Of a stretch of DNA of 64,000 nt, positions 1-7,760 are shown one piece after another. How positions within the stretch are numbered: position 1 is the stretch's first letter; each line of letters opens with the position of its first letter. Below the pieces are notes generated by a model that saw only the letters and a program-made list of their open reading frames with translations, was not told the origin of the DNA and made no database searches. The position numbers and the translations under genes are program-made. The stretch is taken from assembly GCF_947498515.1 (NCBI RefSeq), contig NZ_CANMKO010000009.1:124001-188000 (forward strand), in the 5' to 3' direction. This DNA comes from an uncultured Pelagimonas sp. GTDB taxonomy: Bacteria; Pseudomonadota; Alphaproteobacteria; Rhodobacterales; Rhodobacteraceae.

Positions 1-36
1 AAGACGTAAAGTGTCGAGACACATCACCGTCTACGT

Positions 37-426
37 CTAGACGGTCTTTGGTGTAGCAAGCCACCAGACATTGCCGCTCGGGTCCTTGATCCCGGCCATG
101 CGATCGCCATGGGGCCGGGTGTTCGGGGCCATGAGGGATGTTGCCCCCGCTGCCAGAGCTGCTTTGCAACAGCTATCGGCATCATCCACATAAAGATGCA
201 TTTGTGAGGTGTTGGCCGGGTAATCCTCGTTTGCTTCGTTCAGCATGAGAATTGAGGTGCCAACACATAGGCGGGCGTGTTGGATGCGACCGGTTTCATA
301 TCGATCATCTTTGATGACTTTGGCGCCAAAAACGGTCTTAGCAAATTTTATGAACGCGTCGGCATCGGGCACGGTAAAATACGGTGTGATTGATCCATAG
401 CCTTCGGGAATGATTTCGCGGGTCAT
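37..426 (-). CDS. VOC family (glyoxalase/PhnB-like) protein
   Basis: A 129-residue protein of the vicinal-oxygen-chelate fold, the size of one two-module VOC subunit. The N-terminus (GYGSITPYFTVPDADAFIKF) and the C-terminal stretch HGDRMAGIKDPSGNVWWLAT are typical of the PhnB-like subgroup, whose members bind small metabolites or antibiotics, often with a divalent metal. The reading frame is open for 32 more codons upstream, but the ATG at 426 is preferred because AGGAGA lies 5-6 bases before it and the family starts there. It is divergent from smpB with about 135 bp between. The substrate cannot be deduced; the fold assignment is strong and the function unknown. Confidence 0.8.
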   Translation of the reverse strand: MTREIIPEGYGSITPYFTVPDADAFIKFAKTVFGAKVIKDDRYETGRIQHARLCVGTSILMLNEANEDYPANTSQMHLYVDDADSCCKAALAAGATSLMAPNTRPHGDRMAGIKDPSGNVWWLATPKTV

Positions 427-561
427 AGCGGTCTCCTGAAAACACTTTGAAATGAGGGTCGGGCCAAAGATGGCTTTGCGCAAGTCAGTTTTGGCATCGC
501 GATGTGGCATTGGGTCGGGCAACGGATGGACATGGCTTAGTGCAATGACTATCTACGCGCT

Positions 562-1035
562 ATGGCTAAGAAACCCGTATCAGACCCGAATTACAAAGTG
601 ATCGCCGAAAACCGGCGCGCGCGTTATGACTATGCGATTGCCGATGACATCGAATGCGGCATCATCCTGTCGGGCTCTGAGGTGAAATCCCTGCGGGTGA
701 ACTCCGCCAATATCGCCGAAAGCTATGCCGCCGTCGAAGAGGGTGAGCTGTGGCTCGTGAACTCTTATATCGCACCCTATGACCGGGCGATGTTTAGCCA
801 TGAAGAGCGCAAGCGCCGCAAGCTATTGGTGTCGCGCAAAGAGATGTCGCGCCTGTGGAATGACACCCAGCGCAAGGGGATGACCCTTGTGCCGCTGGTT
901 ATGTATTTCAACCACAAGGGCATCGTGAAGATCAAAATTGGCATCGCTAAGGGTAAGAAAAACCACGACAAACGCGAAACCGATGCCAAGCGTGATTGGG
1001 GCCGCCAAAAGGCGCGTTTGCTTAAGCAAAGCTAA
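562..1035 (+). CDS. smpB: SsrA-binding protein SmpB
   Basis: A 157-residue protein matching SmpB over its whole length, including the core [13 protein letters not shown], the motif [20 protein letters not shown] and the basic C-terminal tail that enters the decoding centre ([15 protein letters not shown]). SmpB binds the tRNA-like domain of tmRNA and brings it to stalled ribosomes for trans-translation, a cytoplasmic role. The ATG at 562 gives the normal length. The tmRNA gene itself is not in this window. It stands alone, with a glycine-rich small protein gene downstream. Confidence 0.97.
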   Translation: MAKKPVSDPNYKVIAENRRARYDYAIADDIECGIILSGSEVKSLRVNSANIAESYAAVEEGELWLVNSYIAPYDRAMFSHEERKRRKLLVSRKEMSRLWNDTQRKGMTLVPLVMYFNHKGIVKIKIGIAKGKKNHDKRETDAKRDWGRQKARLLKQS

Positions 1036-1138
1036 AGGGGGAACGCCGCCGCGTTCTTCCCGTACCGCTGTTAGCGCCCAATCTGTACGTTCTGCGCCGT
1101 AACCCCGATCAATTCGGGACGGTGTGGAGGGAACACTC

Positions 1139-1429
1139 ATGGAAATGATTATTGGTCTGATCTCAGGCGCGATTGGTGGCAACGCCGCTGGTGGTTTGTT
1201 TAAGAACCTCAACCAAGGCGTGCTTATCAACTCGCTTGCCGGGATTGTCGGCGGTGGCCTTGGTGGCACGATTCTATCGGCGCTGGGCGTTGGCGGGATG
1301 GAAGGCGCGGCCGGGGCGATGGGCTCGTTCGATGTTGGCTCGATCCTCACCCAAGTTGCCGGTGGCGGCGTAGGTGGTGGTGTGGTTCTGGCGATTGTTG
1401 GGATGATCCGCAACAAAATCACCGGCTAA
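1139..1429 (+). CDS. Small glycine-rich hydrophobic protein
   Basis: A 96-residue hydrophobic protein rich in Gly and Ala, with repeated GxxxG-like spacing (GAIGGNAAGG, GIVGGGLGGT, GGGVGGGVV) that suggests glycine-zipper membrane helices. It ends in a basic residue pair before ITG. The ATG at 1139 has GGAGG eight bases upstream; a GTG five codons earlier overlaps that ribosome site and is less likely. I recognise no firm family; it resembles small membrane proteins loosely grouped with GlsB/YeaQ-type proteins, but this is weak. It lies between smpB and the sulfurtransferase gene, in the same direction. Confidence 0.7.
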   Translation: MEMIIGLISGAIGGNAAGGLFKNLNQGVLINSLAGIVGGGLGGTILSALGVGGMEGAAGAMGSFDVGSILTQVAGGGVGGGVVLAIVGMIRNKITG

Positions 1430-1522
1430 AGCGCATTTTAAGCAGCTGTTTGCGCTGTCTGACTTGCATGACGCTGCCCCCGGGCCTATGGACACAATGA
1501 TCCATCACACCGGGGGTATGCC

Positions 1523-2380
1523 ATGTCTTACGACGATCCCAAAACCCTTGTGTCGACCGAATGGTTGGCCAAGCATATCAAAGACCCCGATCTGCGCATT
1601 CTTGATGCCAGCTGGTATCTGCCCGCCATGGGCCGCGATCCCAAGGCCGAATATGACGCCGCGCATATTCCCGGCGCACGCTTCTTTGACATTGATGACG
1701 TGTCTGACAATCGGTCCGATCTGCCGCATATGGCTCCGACGGTTGAAAAATTCATGTCACGCCTGCGGGCAATGGGCGTTGGTGATGGCCATCAGGTTGT
1801 TGTCTATGACGGTATGGGTCTGTTCTCGGCGGCGCGTGTTTGGTGGTTGTTCCGTTTGATGGGGCAAGACAACATTGCGGTTCTGGATGGCGGTTTGCCG
1901 AAATGGCAGGCCGAAGGGCGTGAGGTCGAAGACCTGCCCCCGGTGATCCGAGATCGCCACATGACCGTGCGCCGTCAGGCCCATTTGGTCAAAGATGTCA
2001 CCCAAGTGTCGGCGGCCTCTAAGCTGCGCGATTATGTGCTCATTGATGCGCGTGGGGCTGGCCGCTTCCGAGGTGAGGAGCCAGAGCCGCGTGAAGGCAT
2101 GCGGTCGGGCCATATTCCCGGCGCTAAAAACGTCCCCTTTGGGATGCTATTGACTGAAAATGGCACGATGAAAGACCCAGACGGATTGCGCGCGGCTTTT
2201 GCTGCGGCGGGTGTTGATCTTGGTAAACCTGCCATCACATCCTGCGGGTCTGGTGTGACCGGAACCATTATCAACCTAGCGCTTGAGGTGCTGGGGAAGC
2301 GGGATCATTCCCTTTATGACGGGTCTTGGAGCGAATGGGGGCAGTTCCCCACTCTGCCCGTCGCCACCGGAGAAGACTGA
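1523..2380 (+). CDS. sseA: 3-mercaptopyruvate sulfurtransferase
   Basis: A 285-residue tandem-rhodanese protein. The N-terminal, inactive rhodanese domain spans about residues 8-130 (STEWLAKHIKDPDLRILDASWY) and the catalytic domain about 160-280. The active-site loop SCGSGVT carries the nucleophilic Cys241; CGSGVT-type loops mark mercaptopyruvate rather than thiosulfate sulfurtransferases. It moves sulfur from 3-mercaptopyruvate, the transamination product of cysteine, to thiol or cyanide acceptors in the cytoplasm. Its stop codon overlaps the start of the following aminotransferase by one base (TGATG), so the two are translationally coupled. That suits a step in which an aminotransferase makes mercaptopyruvate, an inference from context. 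Confidence 0.93.
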   Translation: MSYDDPKTLVSTEWLAKHIKDPDLRILDASWYLPAMGRDPKAEYDAAHIPGARFFDIDDVSDNRSDLPHMAPTVEKFMSRLRAMGVGDGHQVVVYDGMGLFSAARVWWLFRLMGQDNIAVLDGGLPKWQAEGREVEDLPPVIRDRHMTVRRQAHLVKDVTQVSAASKLRDYVLIDARGAGRFRGEEPEPREGMRSGHIPGAKNVPFGMLLTENGTMKDPDGLRAAFAAAGVDLGKPAITSCGSGVTGTIINLALEVLGKRDHSLYDGSWSEWGQFPTLPVATGED

Positions 2381-3564
2381 TGTTCGAAACTCTCAAAGAG
2401 CAACCTGCCGATAAAATCCTGCAGTTGATGCAGCTTTTTCGTGAAGATCCGCGCGAGGATAAAATTGACCTCGGTGTTGGCGTCTACAAGGATGCAACGG
2501 GCAAGACGCCTGTGATGCGCGCGATCAAGGCAGCGGAAAAGAAGCTGTGGGAAGAGCAAGACACCAAAGCGTACACCGGTCTTGCCGGTGATCCGGCGTT
2601 TGGCGATGCGATGATCAATCTGGTTCTGTCTGATTCAGTTGCCCGTGAGAACGTCGCCGCTGTGGCAACACCCGGCGGCACCGGTGCCGTGCGTCAGGCG
2701 TTTGAGCTGGCCCGTCTGGCGAAATCCGACGTGCGGGTTTTCGTGTCTGATCCGACTTGGCCGAACCACGTGTCGATCCTGAAATACCTCGGTATCGAAA
2801 CCGTGGCCTATCGCTATTTCGATGGCGAAACCCGCGGAGTGAACTTCGACGGTATGCTGGAAGATCTGGCTAAGGCCGGCCCTGGCGATATCATTTTGCT
2901 GCATGGCTGCTGCCACAACCCAACCGGGGCAAACCTGAACCTGAGCCAATGGCAAGAGGTTGTCGACCTGTTGAACAAAACCGGTGCGGTTCCGATGATC
3001 GACATCGCCTATCAGGGCTTTGGTGACGGTCTGGAAGAAGATGCGGCGGCGGTGCGTTTGGTGGCGTCATCCGTGCCCGAATGCCTTATCGCGGCCAGTT
3101 GCTCCAAGAACTTTGGCGTGTATCGCGAACGCACTGGCTTGTTGATGTCGGTTGCGGCAGATGCGTCCAAAACCAAGCTCAACCAGGGCACATTGGCGTT
3201 TTTGAACCGCCAGAACTATTCCTTTCCACCAGATCACGGCGCGCGCGTTGTGACCATGGTTCTGACTGATCCAGTGCTGCGCGCGGATTGGGCGAAGGAG
3301 CTGGAAGAGGTGCGGACCTCGATGCTGGGCCTGCGTGAACAGCTTGCCGCCGAGCTACAGCGGGCGTCGGGTTCGGATCGGTTTGGTTTCATTGCGCAGC
3401 ACCGTGGCATGTTCTCGCGTCTCGGGGCGGCTCCTGAACTGGTGCAGAAATTACGTGAAGAGCACGCGATTTATATGGTCGGTGACAGCCGCCTGAATAT
3501 CGCTGGTTTGAACAAGCAATCGGTTCCAATTCTGGCGGATGCGATCATCAAGGTCGGTATCTGA
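2380..3564 (+). CDS. Aspartate/aromatic aminotransferase, class Ia
   Basis: A 394-residue PLP enzyme of the AspC/TyrB family. It begins MFETLKEQPADKILQLM, carries the family signature DLGVGVYKD, and has the Schiff-base Lys243 in ASCSKNFGVYRERTG. The C-terminal region holds the substrate-carboxylate arginine region (GDSRLNIAGL). It would interconvert aspartate or aromatic amino acids with their 2-oxo acids. The ATG at 2380 overlaps the sseA stop; a longer frame beginning at 2326 only reads through the end of sseA. The one-base overlap with a mercaptopyruvate sulfurtransferase suggests it could also transaminate cysteine. AspC and TyrB substrate ranges cannot be told apart from sequence alone. 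Confidence 0.93.
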   Translation: MFETLKEQPADKILQLMQLFREDPREDKIDLGVGVYKDATGKTPVMRAIKAAEKKLWEEQDTKAYTGLAGDPAFGDAMINLVLSDSVARENVAAVATPGGTGAVRQAFELARLAKSDVRVFVSDPTWPNHVSILKYLGIETVAYRYFDGETRGVNFDGMLEDLAKAGPGDIILLHGCCHNPTGANLNLSQWQEVVDLLNKTGAVPMIDIAYQGFGDGLEEDAAAVRLVASSVPECLIAASCSKNFGVYRERTGLLMSVAADASKTKLNQGTLAFLNRQNYSFPPDHGARVVTMVLTDPVLRADWAKELEEVRTSMLGLREQLAAELQRASGSDRFGFIAQHRGMFSRLGAAPELVQKLREEHAIYMVGDSRLNIAGLNKQSVPILADAIIKVGI

Positions 3565-3581
3565 TTGAACTGTCAAAAGGG

Positions 3582-3631
3582 GCGGGCCAAGGCCCGCGCT
3601 TGATGCCTCAGCCCCCGCCTTGTGCGGGGGC
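3582..3631 (+). terminator. Two GC-rich hairpins after the aminotransferase
   Basis: Two stems lie 18-67 bases after the aminotransferase stop: GCGGGCC/GGCCCGC (3582-3597) and GCCCCCGC/GCGGGGGC with a 5-base loop (3611-3631). The second is a strong terminator-like stem, although only a weak T-rich stretch follows. They correspond to the stem part of the dispersed repeat whose tail follows at 3700-3728. Confidence 0.6.
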
Positions 3632-3699
3632 TTCGCGTTGGCGCACTTGGCACATGTCGCGTTCAACAAAGAAAGTATTTGCTTGGATATGAGGTTGCC

Positions 3700-3728
3700 T
3701 CCGGCGGTGATATTTGAGGAAAGAAGAA
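3700..3728 (+). repeat. Tail module of dispersed GATATTT repeat (copy R0)
   Basis: The stretch ends in GATATTTGAGGAAAGAAGAA (3709-3728), preceded by a small CCTCCGGCGG stem. It matches the tails of the copies at 3742-3806, 16173-16229 and 29376-29440. It faces the next copy tail to tail: 3743-3762 is its near reverse complement (17 of 20 bases), with 14 bases between, so the pair could form one hairpin between two convergent genes. Confidence 0.7.
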
Positions 3729-3741
3729 GGCTTACTGATGG

Positions 3742-3806
3742 TTTCTTCTTTCGCTAAATATCCTGGGGGTGAGTGCGGGTTTACCCGCAGAGGGGGCCAG
3801 CCCCCT
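3742..3806 (-). repeat. Three-part dispersed repeat (copy R1), overlaps dnaE2 end
   Basis: Read on the minus strand it has stem 1 (GGGGG/CCCCC, 3792-3805), stem 2 (GCGGGT/ACCCGC around two bases, 3775-3788), and the tail with AAATATC on the plus strand followed by TTCTTCTTT in reverse (3743-3762). The dnaE2 stop codon at 3781-3783 lies inside stem 2, and the last ten dnaE2 codons are stem 1 sequence. The same three parts in the same order occur after rlmH and before queG. Confidence 0.75.
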
Positions 3807-6726
3807 TGCCAGCAGTTTGTGCTTCGGGTGTTAGGATGGGTCTCAACAAGCCAACAGGATGGTTTTGCAGAGACAGTCTGGTGGCGACGTAATCTTCGAC
3901 CACAGCTTCCCCAAACGTCATTTCGGGTAGGTTGGCGGTTGGTTCGGCGATGGCCTCCCCATCCATATCCAGAGCAAAGAGCGGGAGTTCAGGCCCTTTG
4001 GTTAGGGCGCGGGTGTCCCATTGGGCGTCACGGCGGTTTTGGCCGGTACTGGTGAAGGCGTTGGCCTCGGCGAGGCGGGTGAGGATGTCCGGCCCCAGCC
4101 CGGCCTTGCGCCAGACATCGCGTACCGATTGATAGCCATTGCCGCGTGCAGCGGTGATCCATCCCGCGTCTTCTTCGCTAAGCCCTTTAATCTGGCGGAA
4201 GCCGAGCCGTAGGGCCAGCCCGCCATCGTCGTCAGGTTCCATCATATTGTCCCAAAAGCTGGCATTGATGCAAACCGGGCGCACCTCGACCCCATGTTCG
4301 CGGGCATCGCGGACGATTTGCGCGGGGGCGTAAAAGCCCATGGGTTGGGAGTTGAGCAGCGCGCAGGCAAAGATGCCGGGATGGTGGCATTTGATCCAAG
4401 CTGAGGCATAGACCAAGAGCGCAAAACTGGCGGCGTGGCTTTCGGGAAAGCCATAGGAGCCAAAGCCCTCGATCTGGGAAAAGCAACGGGCGGCAAAGTC
4501 TTCCTCATAGCCGTTTTTGCGCATACCACGCATGAAGAGGGTACGAAATTCCGAGACGTTGCCGTGTTTCTTGAAAGTGGCGAGCGAGCGGCGCAATCTG
4601 TCAGCTTCGGAGGGGGAAAACCCGGCCCCGATGATGGCGATTTGCATGGCTTGTTCCTGAAACAGCGGCACGCCCATGGTTTTTCCCAGCACCGCACCAA
4701 GGGCGTCGGAGGGGAAGCTAACCTCTTCTTCGCCATTACGTCGGCGAATATAGGGGTGGACCATGTCCCCCTGAATCGGACCGGGGCGGATGATGGCGAC
4801 CTCGATGACCAGATCGTAGAAATTGCGGGGTTTCATCCGCGGCAGGAAGTTCATCTGTGCGCGGGATTCGACCTGAAACACCCCGATACTGTCGGCTTGG
4901 CAGAGCATATCGTACACGCGCGGATCCTCTTGCGGGAGGTTGGCGAGCGTATGCGATGGGCCGTGATGGCGAGTGATGAGATCGAAAGCTTTGCGGATGC
5001 AGGTGAGCATGCCCAAGGACAAAACATCGACCTTGAGAATGCCAAGCGCGTCGATGTCATCCTTGTCCCAGCAAATCACGGTGCGTTCATCCATGCTGGC
5101 GTTTTCGATGGGGACCAGCTCATCAAGGCGGCCTTCGGTGATGATGAAACCGCCAACATGTTGGGACAGGTGGCGGGGGAAGCCGATGATTTCATAGACC
5201 AGTTCAAGGGTGAGTTGCAGCTGGCGATCATTGGGATCAAGGCCGATCTCACGCATGCGGCTTTCTTCTAACCCTTTGGCAGAGAAGAAGCCCCAAAGTT
5301 GGGAGCTGAGCGCGCCGATGGTGTCTTGGGATAGGCCCATGGCGGTGCCGACTTCGCGGATGGCACGTTTGCCACGATAGTGGATCACCGTGGCACAAAG
5401 CCCGGCGCGGTGGCGGCCGTAGCGTTCGTAGATATGTTGTATGACCTCTTCGCGGCGCTCATGTTCGAAATCAACGTCAATGTCGGGCGGTTCATCGCGG
5501 GCCTCTGAGACAAAGCGTTCAAAGACCATCGTGCCGATTTCGGGACTCACCGAGGTCACTCCAAGGCAGTAGCAGACCACGGAATTGGCCGCAGAGCCGC
5601 GCCCTTGGCACAGGATGTCGCGGGATCGGGCAAAGGCGACGATGTCGCGCACGGTGAGGAAGTAGGGTTCGTATTTCAGTTTGCCGATCAGGGTGAGTTC
5701 ATGTTCGAGCATGGCGCGCACTTTGTCCGGTGCGCCATGGGGATAGCGCCAGCGCAGGCCGTCTTCGGAGAGGCGTCGCAAGCGGCCTTTGGGGGTTTCA
5801 TCGTCGGTGATTTCAGAGGGGTATTCATAGCGCAGGCTGGCAAGATCAAATTGACAGCGTTCGGCGAGTTGGGCGGCGCGTGTCACGGCTTCGGCATGGG
5901 GGCTATGGGGGCCGAGGATTTTGCGCATCTCGGTTTCTGAACGCAGGCGTTGTTCGCCATTGGCGAGGCTGTTGCGGCCAAGCCGATCAACGCGGGTGCC
6001 GGTACGAATGGCCGTGAGAACATCGGCAAGGCGACGGCGGCGGCCATGATGCATACGCGGCGCGGCGCTGGCGACGGTGGGGATGTTCAGGGTTTGGGCC
6101 AGTTCGGCGTGATGGTCAAAGCGCTGGGGGTCTTGTCCGTCATATTGCGGCGACAGGGCGAGGTATGTGTTCTGGGGGAGGCGGCGCGTCAGCTGTTGCG
6201 CCTGTTGCAGCCACATGTCCGCGCCGCGCGGCGGCTGTTGCATTTGTGGAGAGGGGTGCAGGATCAGGATCAGCCCGCTCAGATCATCGGGAAGGTCGGA
6301 CATATGGAGCGTGCAGCTGCCTTTTTCCGCCCGCAACCGTCCTGTGGAGAGCAGTCGACACAGGGTCGCCCAGCCTTGACGGGTGGCAGTGAGGGCGGTG
6401 GCCTCGATCCCGTCGGTAAAGCACAGGCGGGCCGCGGGGATGAGGCGGGGCACATTGGTGATGGGAAGTGAGGCTGGTTTGGCCAGATGCTTGGGGGCCG
6501 GTGGGCCAATGGGGCCATCGCGGGTTTCAAGGTCGATCCGTTCGCGAACCTGTCGGGCGATGTCACGCATTTTGGTATGGGCGCGCACGATCCCGGCGAC
6601 GGAGTTCACATCGGCAATGGCAATTGCACTGAGCCCGATCAGGGCGGCACGGTCCATGTAGTCCTCGGGGTGGGAGGCCCCGGTGAGAAAGGTGAAGTTG
6701 GATGTGATGCTAAGTTCGGCAAACAT
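3781..6726 (-). CDS. dnaE2: Error-prone DNA polymerase DnaE2, C-terminally shortened
   Basis: A 981-residue C-family polymerase, an SOS-mutagenesis translesion enzyme. It has the PHP domain at the N-terminus (AELSITSNFTFLTGASHPEDY), the palm with the catalytic aspartates in PPDIDVDFEHER, the fingers and beta-clamp region, and helix-hairpin-helix motifs near 850-930 (GFRQIKGLSEEDAG). DnaE2 proteins are usually about 1020-1080 residues and end in an OB-fold. Here the frame stops soon after SLQNHPVGLLRP and closes with AGKGAGPLCG, which is encoded by a dispersed intergenic repeat. No imuA or imuB lies next to it, although that is a common arrangement. The ATG at 6726 is 12 bases from a LexA-like site. 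Activity may be altered by loss of the OB domain. Confidence 0.93.
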   Translation of the reverse strand: MFAELSITSNFTFLTGASHPEDYMDRAALIGLSAIAIADVNSVAGIVRAHTKMRDIARQVRERIDLETRDGPIGPPAPKHLAKPASLPITNVPRLIPAARLCFTDGIEATALTATRQGWATLCRLLSTGRLRAEKGSCTLHMSDLPDDLSGLILILHPSPQMQQPPRGADMWLQQAQQLTRRLPQNTYLALSPQYDGQDPQRFDHHAELAQTLNIPTVASAAPRMHHGRRRRLADVLTAIRTGTRVDRLGRNSLANGEQRLRSETEMRKILGPHSPHAEAVTRAAQLAERCQFDLASLRYEYPSEITDDETPKGRLRRLSEDGLRWRYPHGAPDKVRAMLEHELTLIGKLKYEPYFLTVRDIVAFARSRDILCQGRGSAANSVVCYCLGVTSVSPEIGTMVFERFVSEARDEPPDIDVDFEHERREEVIQHIYERYGRHRAGLCATVIHYRGKRAIREVGTAMGLSQDTIGALSSQLWGFFSAKGLEESRMREIGLDPNDRQLQLTLELVYEIIGFPRHLSQHVGGFIITEGRLDELVPIENASMDERTVICWDKDDIDALGILKVDVLSLGMLTCIRKAFDLITRHHGPSHTLANLPQEDPRVYDMLCQADSIGVFQVESRAQMNFLPRMKPRNFYDLVIEVAIIRPGPIQGDMVHPYIRRRNGEEEVSFPSDALGAVLGKTMGVPLFQEQAMQIAIIGAGFSPSEADRLRRSLATFKKHGNVSEFRTLFMRGMRKNGYEEDFAARCFSQIEGFGSYGFPESHAASFALLVYASAWIKCHHPGIFACALLNSQPMGFYAPAQIVRDAREHGVEVRPVCINASFWDNMMEPDDDGGLALRLGFRQIKGLSEEDAGWITAARGNGYQSVRDVWRKAGLGPDILTRLAEANAFTSTGQNRRDAQWDTRALTKGPELPLFALDMDGEAIAEPTANLPEMTFGEAVVEDYVATRLSLQNHPVGLLRPILTPEAQTAGKGAGPLCG

Positions 6727-6737
6727 GGGGGTAGCAT

Positions 6738-6752
6738 ATTCACGTTTCGTTC
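6738..6752 (-). promoter_or_regulatory. Candidate LexA (SOS) box upstream of dnaE2
   Basis: On the minus strand the site reads GAACGAAACGTGAAT, that is GAAC-N7-GAAT, one base off the alphaproteobacterial LexA consensus GAAC-N7-GAAC (equally GTTC-N7-GTTC). It ends 12 bases before the dnaE2 ATG, where a bound repressor would block transcription or early elongation. DnaE2 genes are known SOS-regulated genes in this class. Confidence 0.5.
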
Positions 6753-6854
6753 TAATTTGGAGTCCTGAGTTTCCTAAGTGTCAGAGAGTGATTTTCCCAT
6801 GAAAAAGCGGGCCTTTGGGGGGAGATTAACGGGCAAGGTGAAAGGGACCGGACC

Positions 6855-7760
6855 CTAAGCGTGTCGGTGGGGCGCGAAAAGCGCCGCGAGGGTGAGAATC
6901 AAGCCCGACACCGTGGCGATCATACCTGCAGCGGAGACAGAGGCGGAGGCTCCGATCCAAAGCGGGCCATAACCAGCAAAGATATATCCGAGGATGGCCG
7001 ATGCGCAGGCAAAGATCAGCGACCACGCGATCTGCGTTTCAAGCCGATTGGTCATGAGGCGCGCGGCCGCCGGGGGGCAGATGAACATCGCAATCACAAT
7101 GATAGACCCGACGGCGTCAAAAGCCGCCACTGCGGCCAAGGCCGCCATCACAACGACGCCGAGGCTGATCAGAGTGGTTGGTAGGCCGAGAGAGCGGGCA
7201 AAACCTTCGTCGAAGGTTGAGAGCTTCAGCGGGCGCCAGAACAGCCATGTCAACGCGCCGACAATCAGCAGAGCAAAGCCCATGCGGAACAGTTCCGGCG
7301 GCAAACCCGCCAAAGCGGTTGGATCAACGAGGGAGGACCAGCCGACCGCGTCAAGCCAGATCAGGCTTTCGAGATTGCCGTAAAGGGCGTGTTCGACATC
7401 AAGGTGCACGCCGGATGTATCGGATTGCTCCAACAGCAACACACCGGCGGCAAACATGGCGGTAAAGACCACGCCCATGGCGGCCCCGGGTTCGACTTTG
7501 CCAAGGCGGCGGATGGCCTCGATCAGGACCACGGCAACAAGCGCCGCGCCCGCCGCGCCAAACATCATTGGTAGCGTAGTGATGGCCCCGGTGATGAGAA
7601 AGGCCACAACAATGCCGGGAAGAACGACATGGGAAATGGCGTCTCCAATAAGGGATTGACGGCGCAAGAGCAGGAAGTTGCCGGGCAAGGCGCAGGCCAT
7701 CGCGGCCAACATGCCAATCACCATCGGCGGTAACGACAGGGCGACAAATTCATATCCCAT
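6855..7760 (-). CDS. Mn/Zn-type ABC transporter permease (second subunit)
   Basis: A 301-residue inner-membrane protein of the ABC-3 family with eight or nine predicted hydrophobic helices. It carries the family signature near residue 40 (GDAISHVVLPGIVVAFLITG) and the later segment DAVGSIIVIAMFICPPAAARLM. It would form the pore of a Mn, Zn or Fe importer together with the adjacent permease. Its ATG at 7760 shares one base with the stop of the upstream permease gene (TGATG); a GTG one codon earlier is possible. It is the last gene of a four-gene operon running down the minus strand from 10717. Confidence 0.92.
   Translation of the reverse strand: MGYEFVALSLPPMVIGMLAAMACALPGNFLLLRRQSLIGDAISHVVLPGIVVAFLITGAITTLPMMFGAAGAALVAVVLIEAIRRLGKVEPGAAMGVVFTAMFAAGVLLLEQSDTSGVHLDVEHALYGNLESLIWLDAVGWSSLVDPTALAGLPPELFRMGFALLIVGALTWLFWRPLKLSTFDEGFARSLGLPTTLISLGVVVMAALAAVAAFDAVGSIIVIAMFICPPAAARLMTNRLETQIAWSLIFACASAILGYIFAGYGPLWIGASASVSAAGMIATVSGLILTLAALFAPHRHA

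Noticed and set aside
823-1422. 199-codon ORF opposite smpB and the glycine-rich gene
   Set aside because: It overlaps two better-supported genes and reads as proline-rich shadow sequence.
3565-3780. Missing C-terminal dnaE2 coding sequence shifted to another frame
   Set aside because: No frame on the minus strand here gives an OB-fold-like sequence; the region is hairpins and repeat tails.
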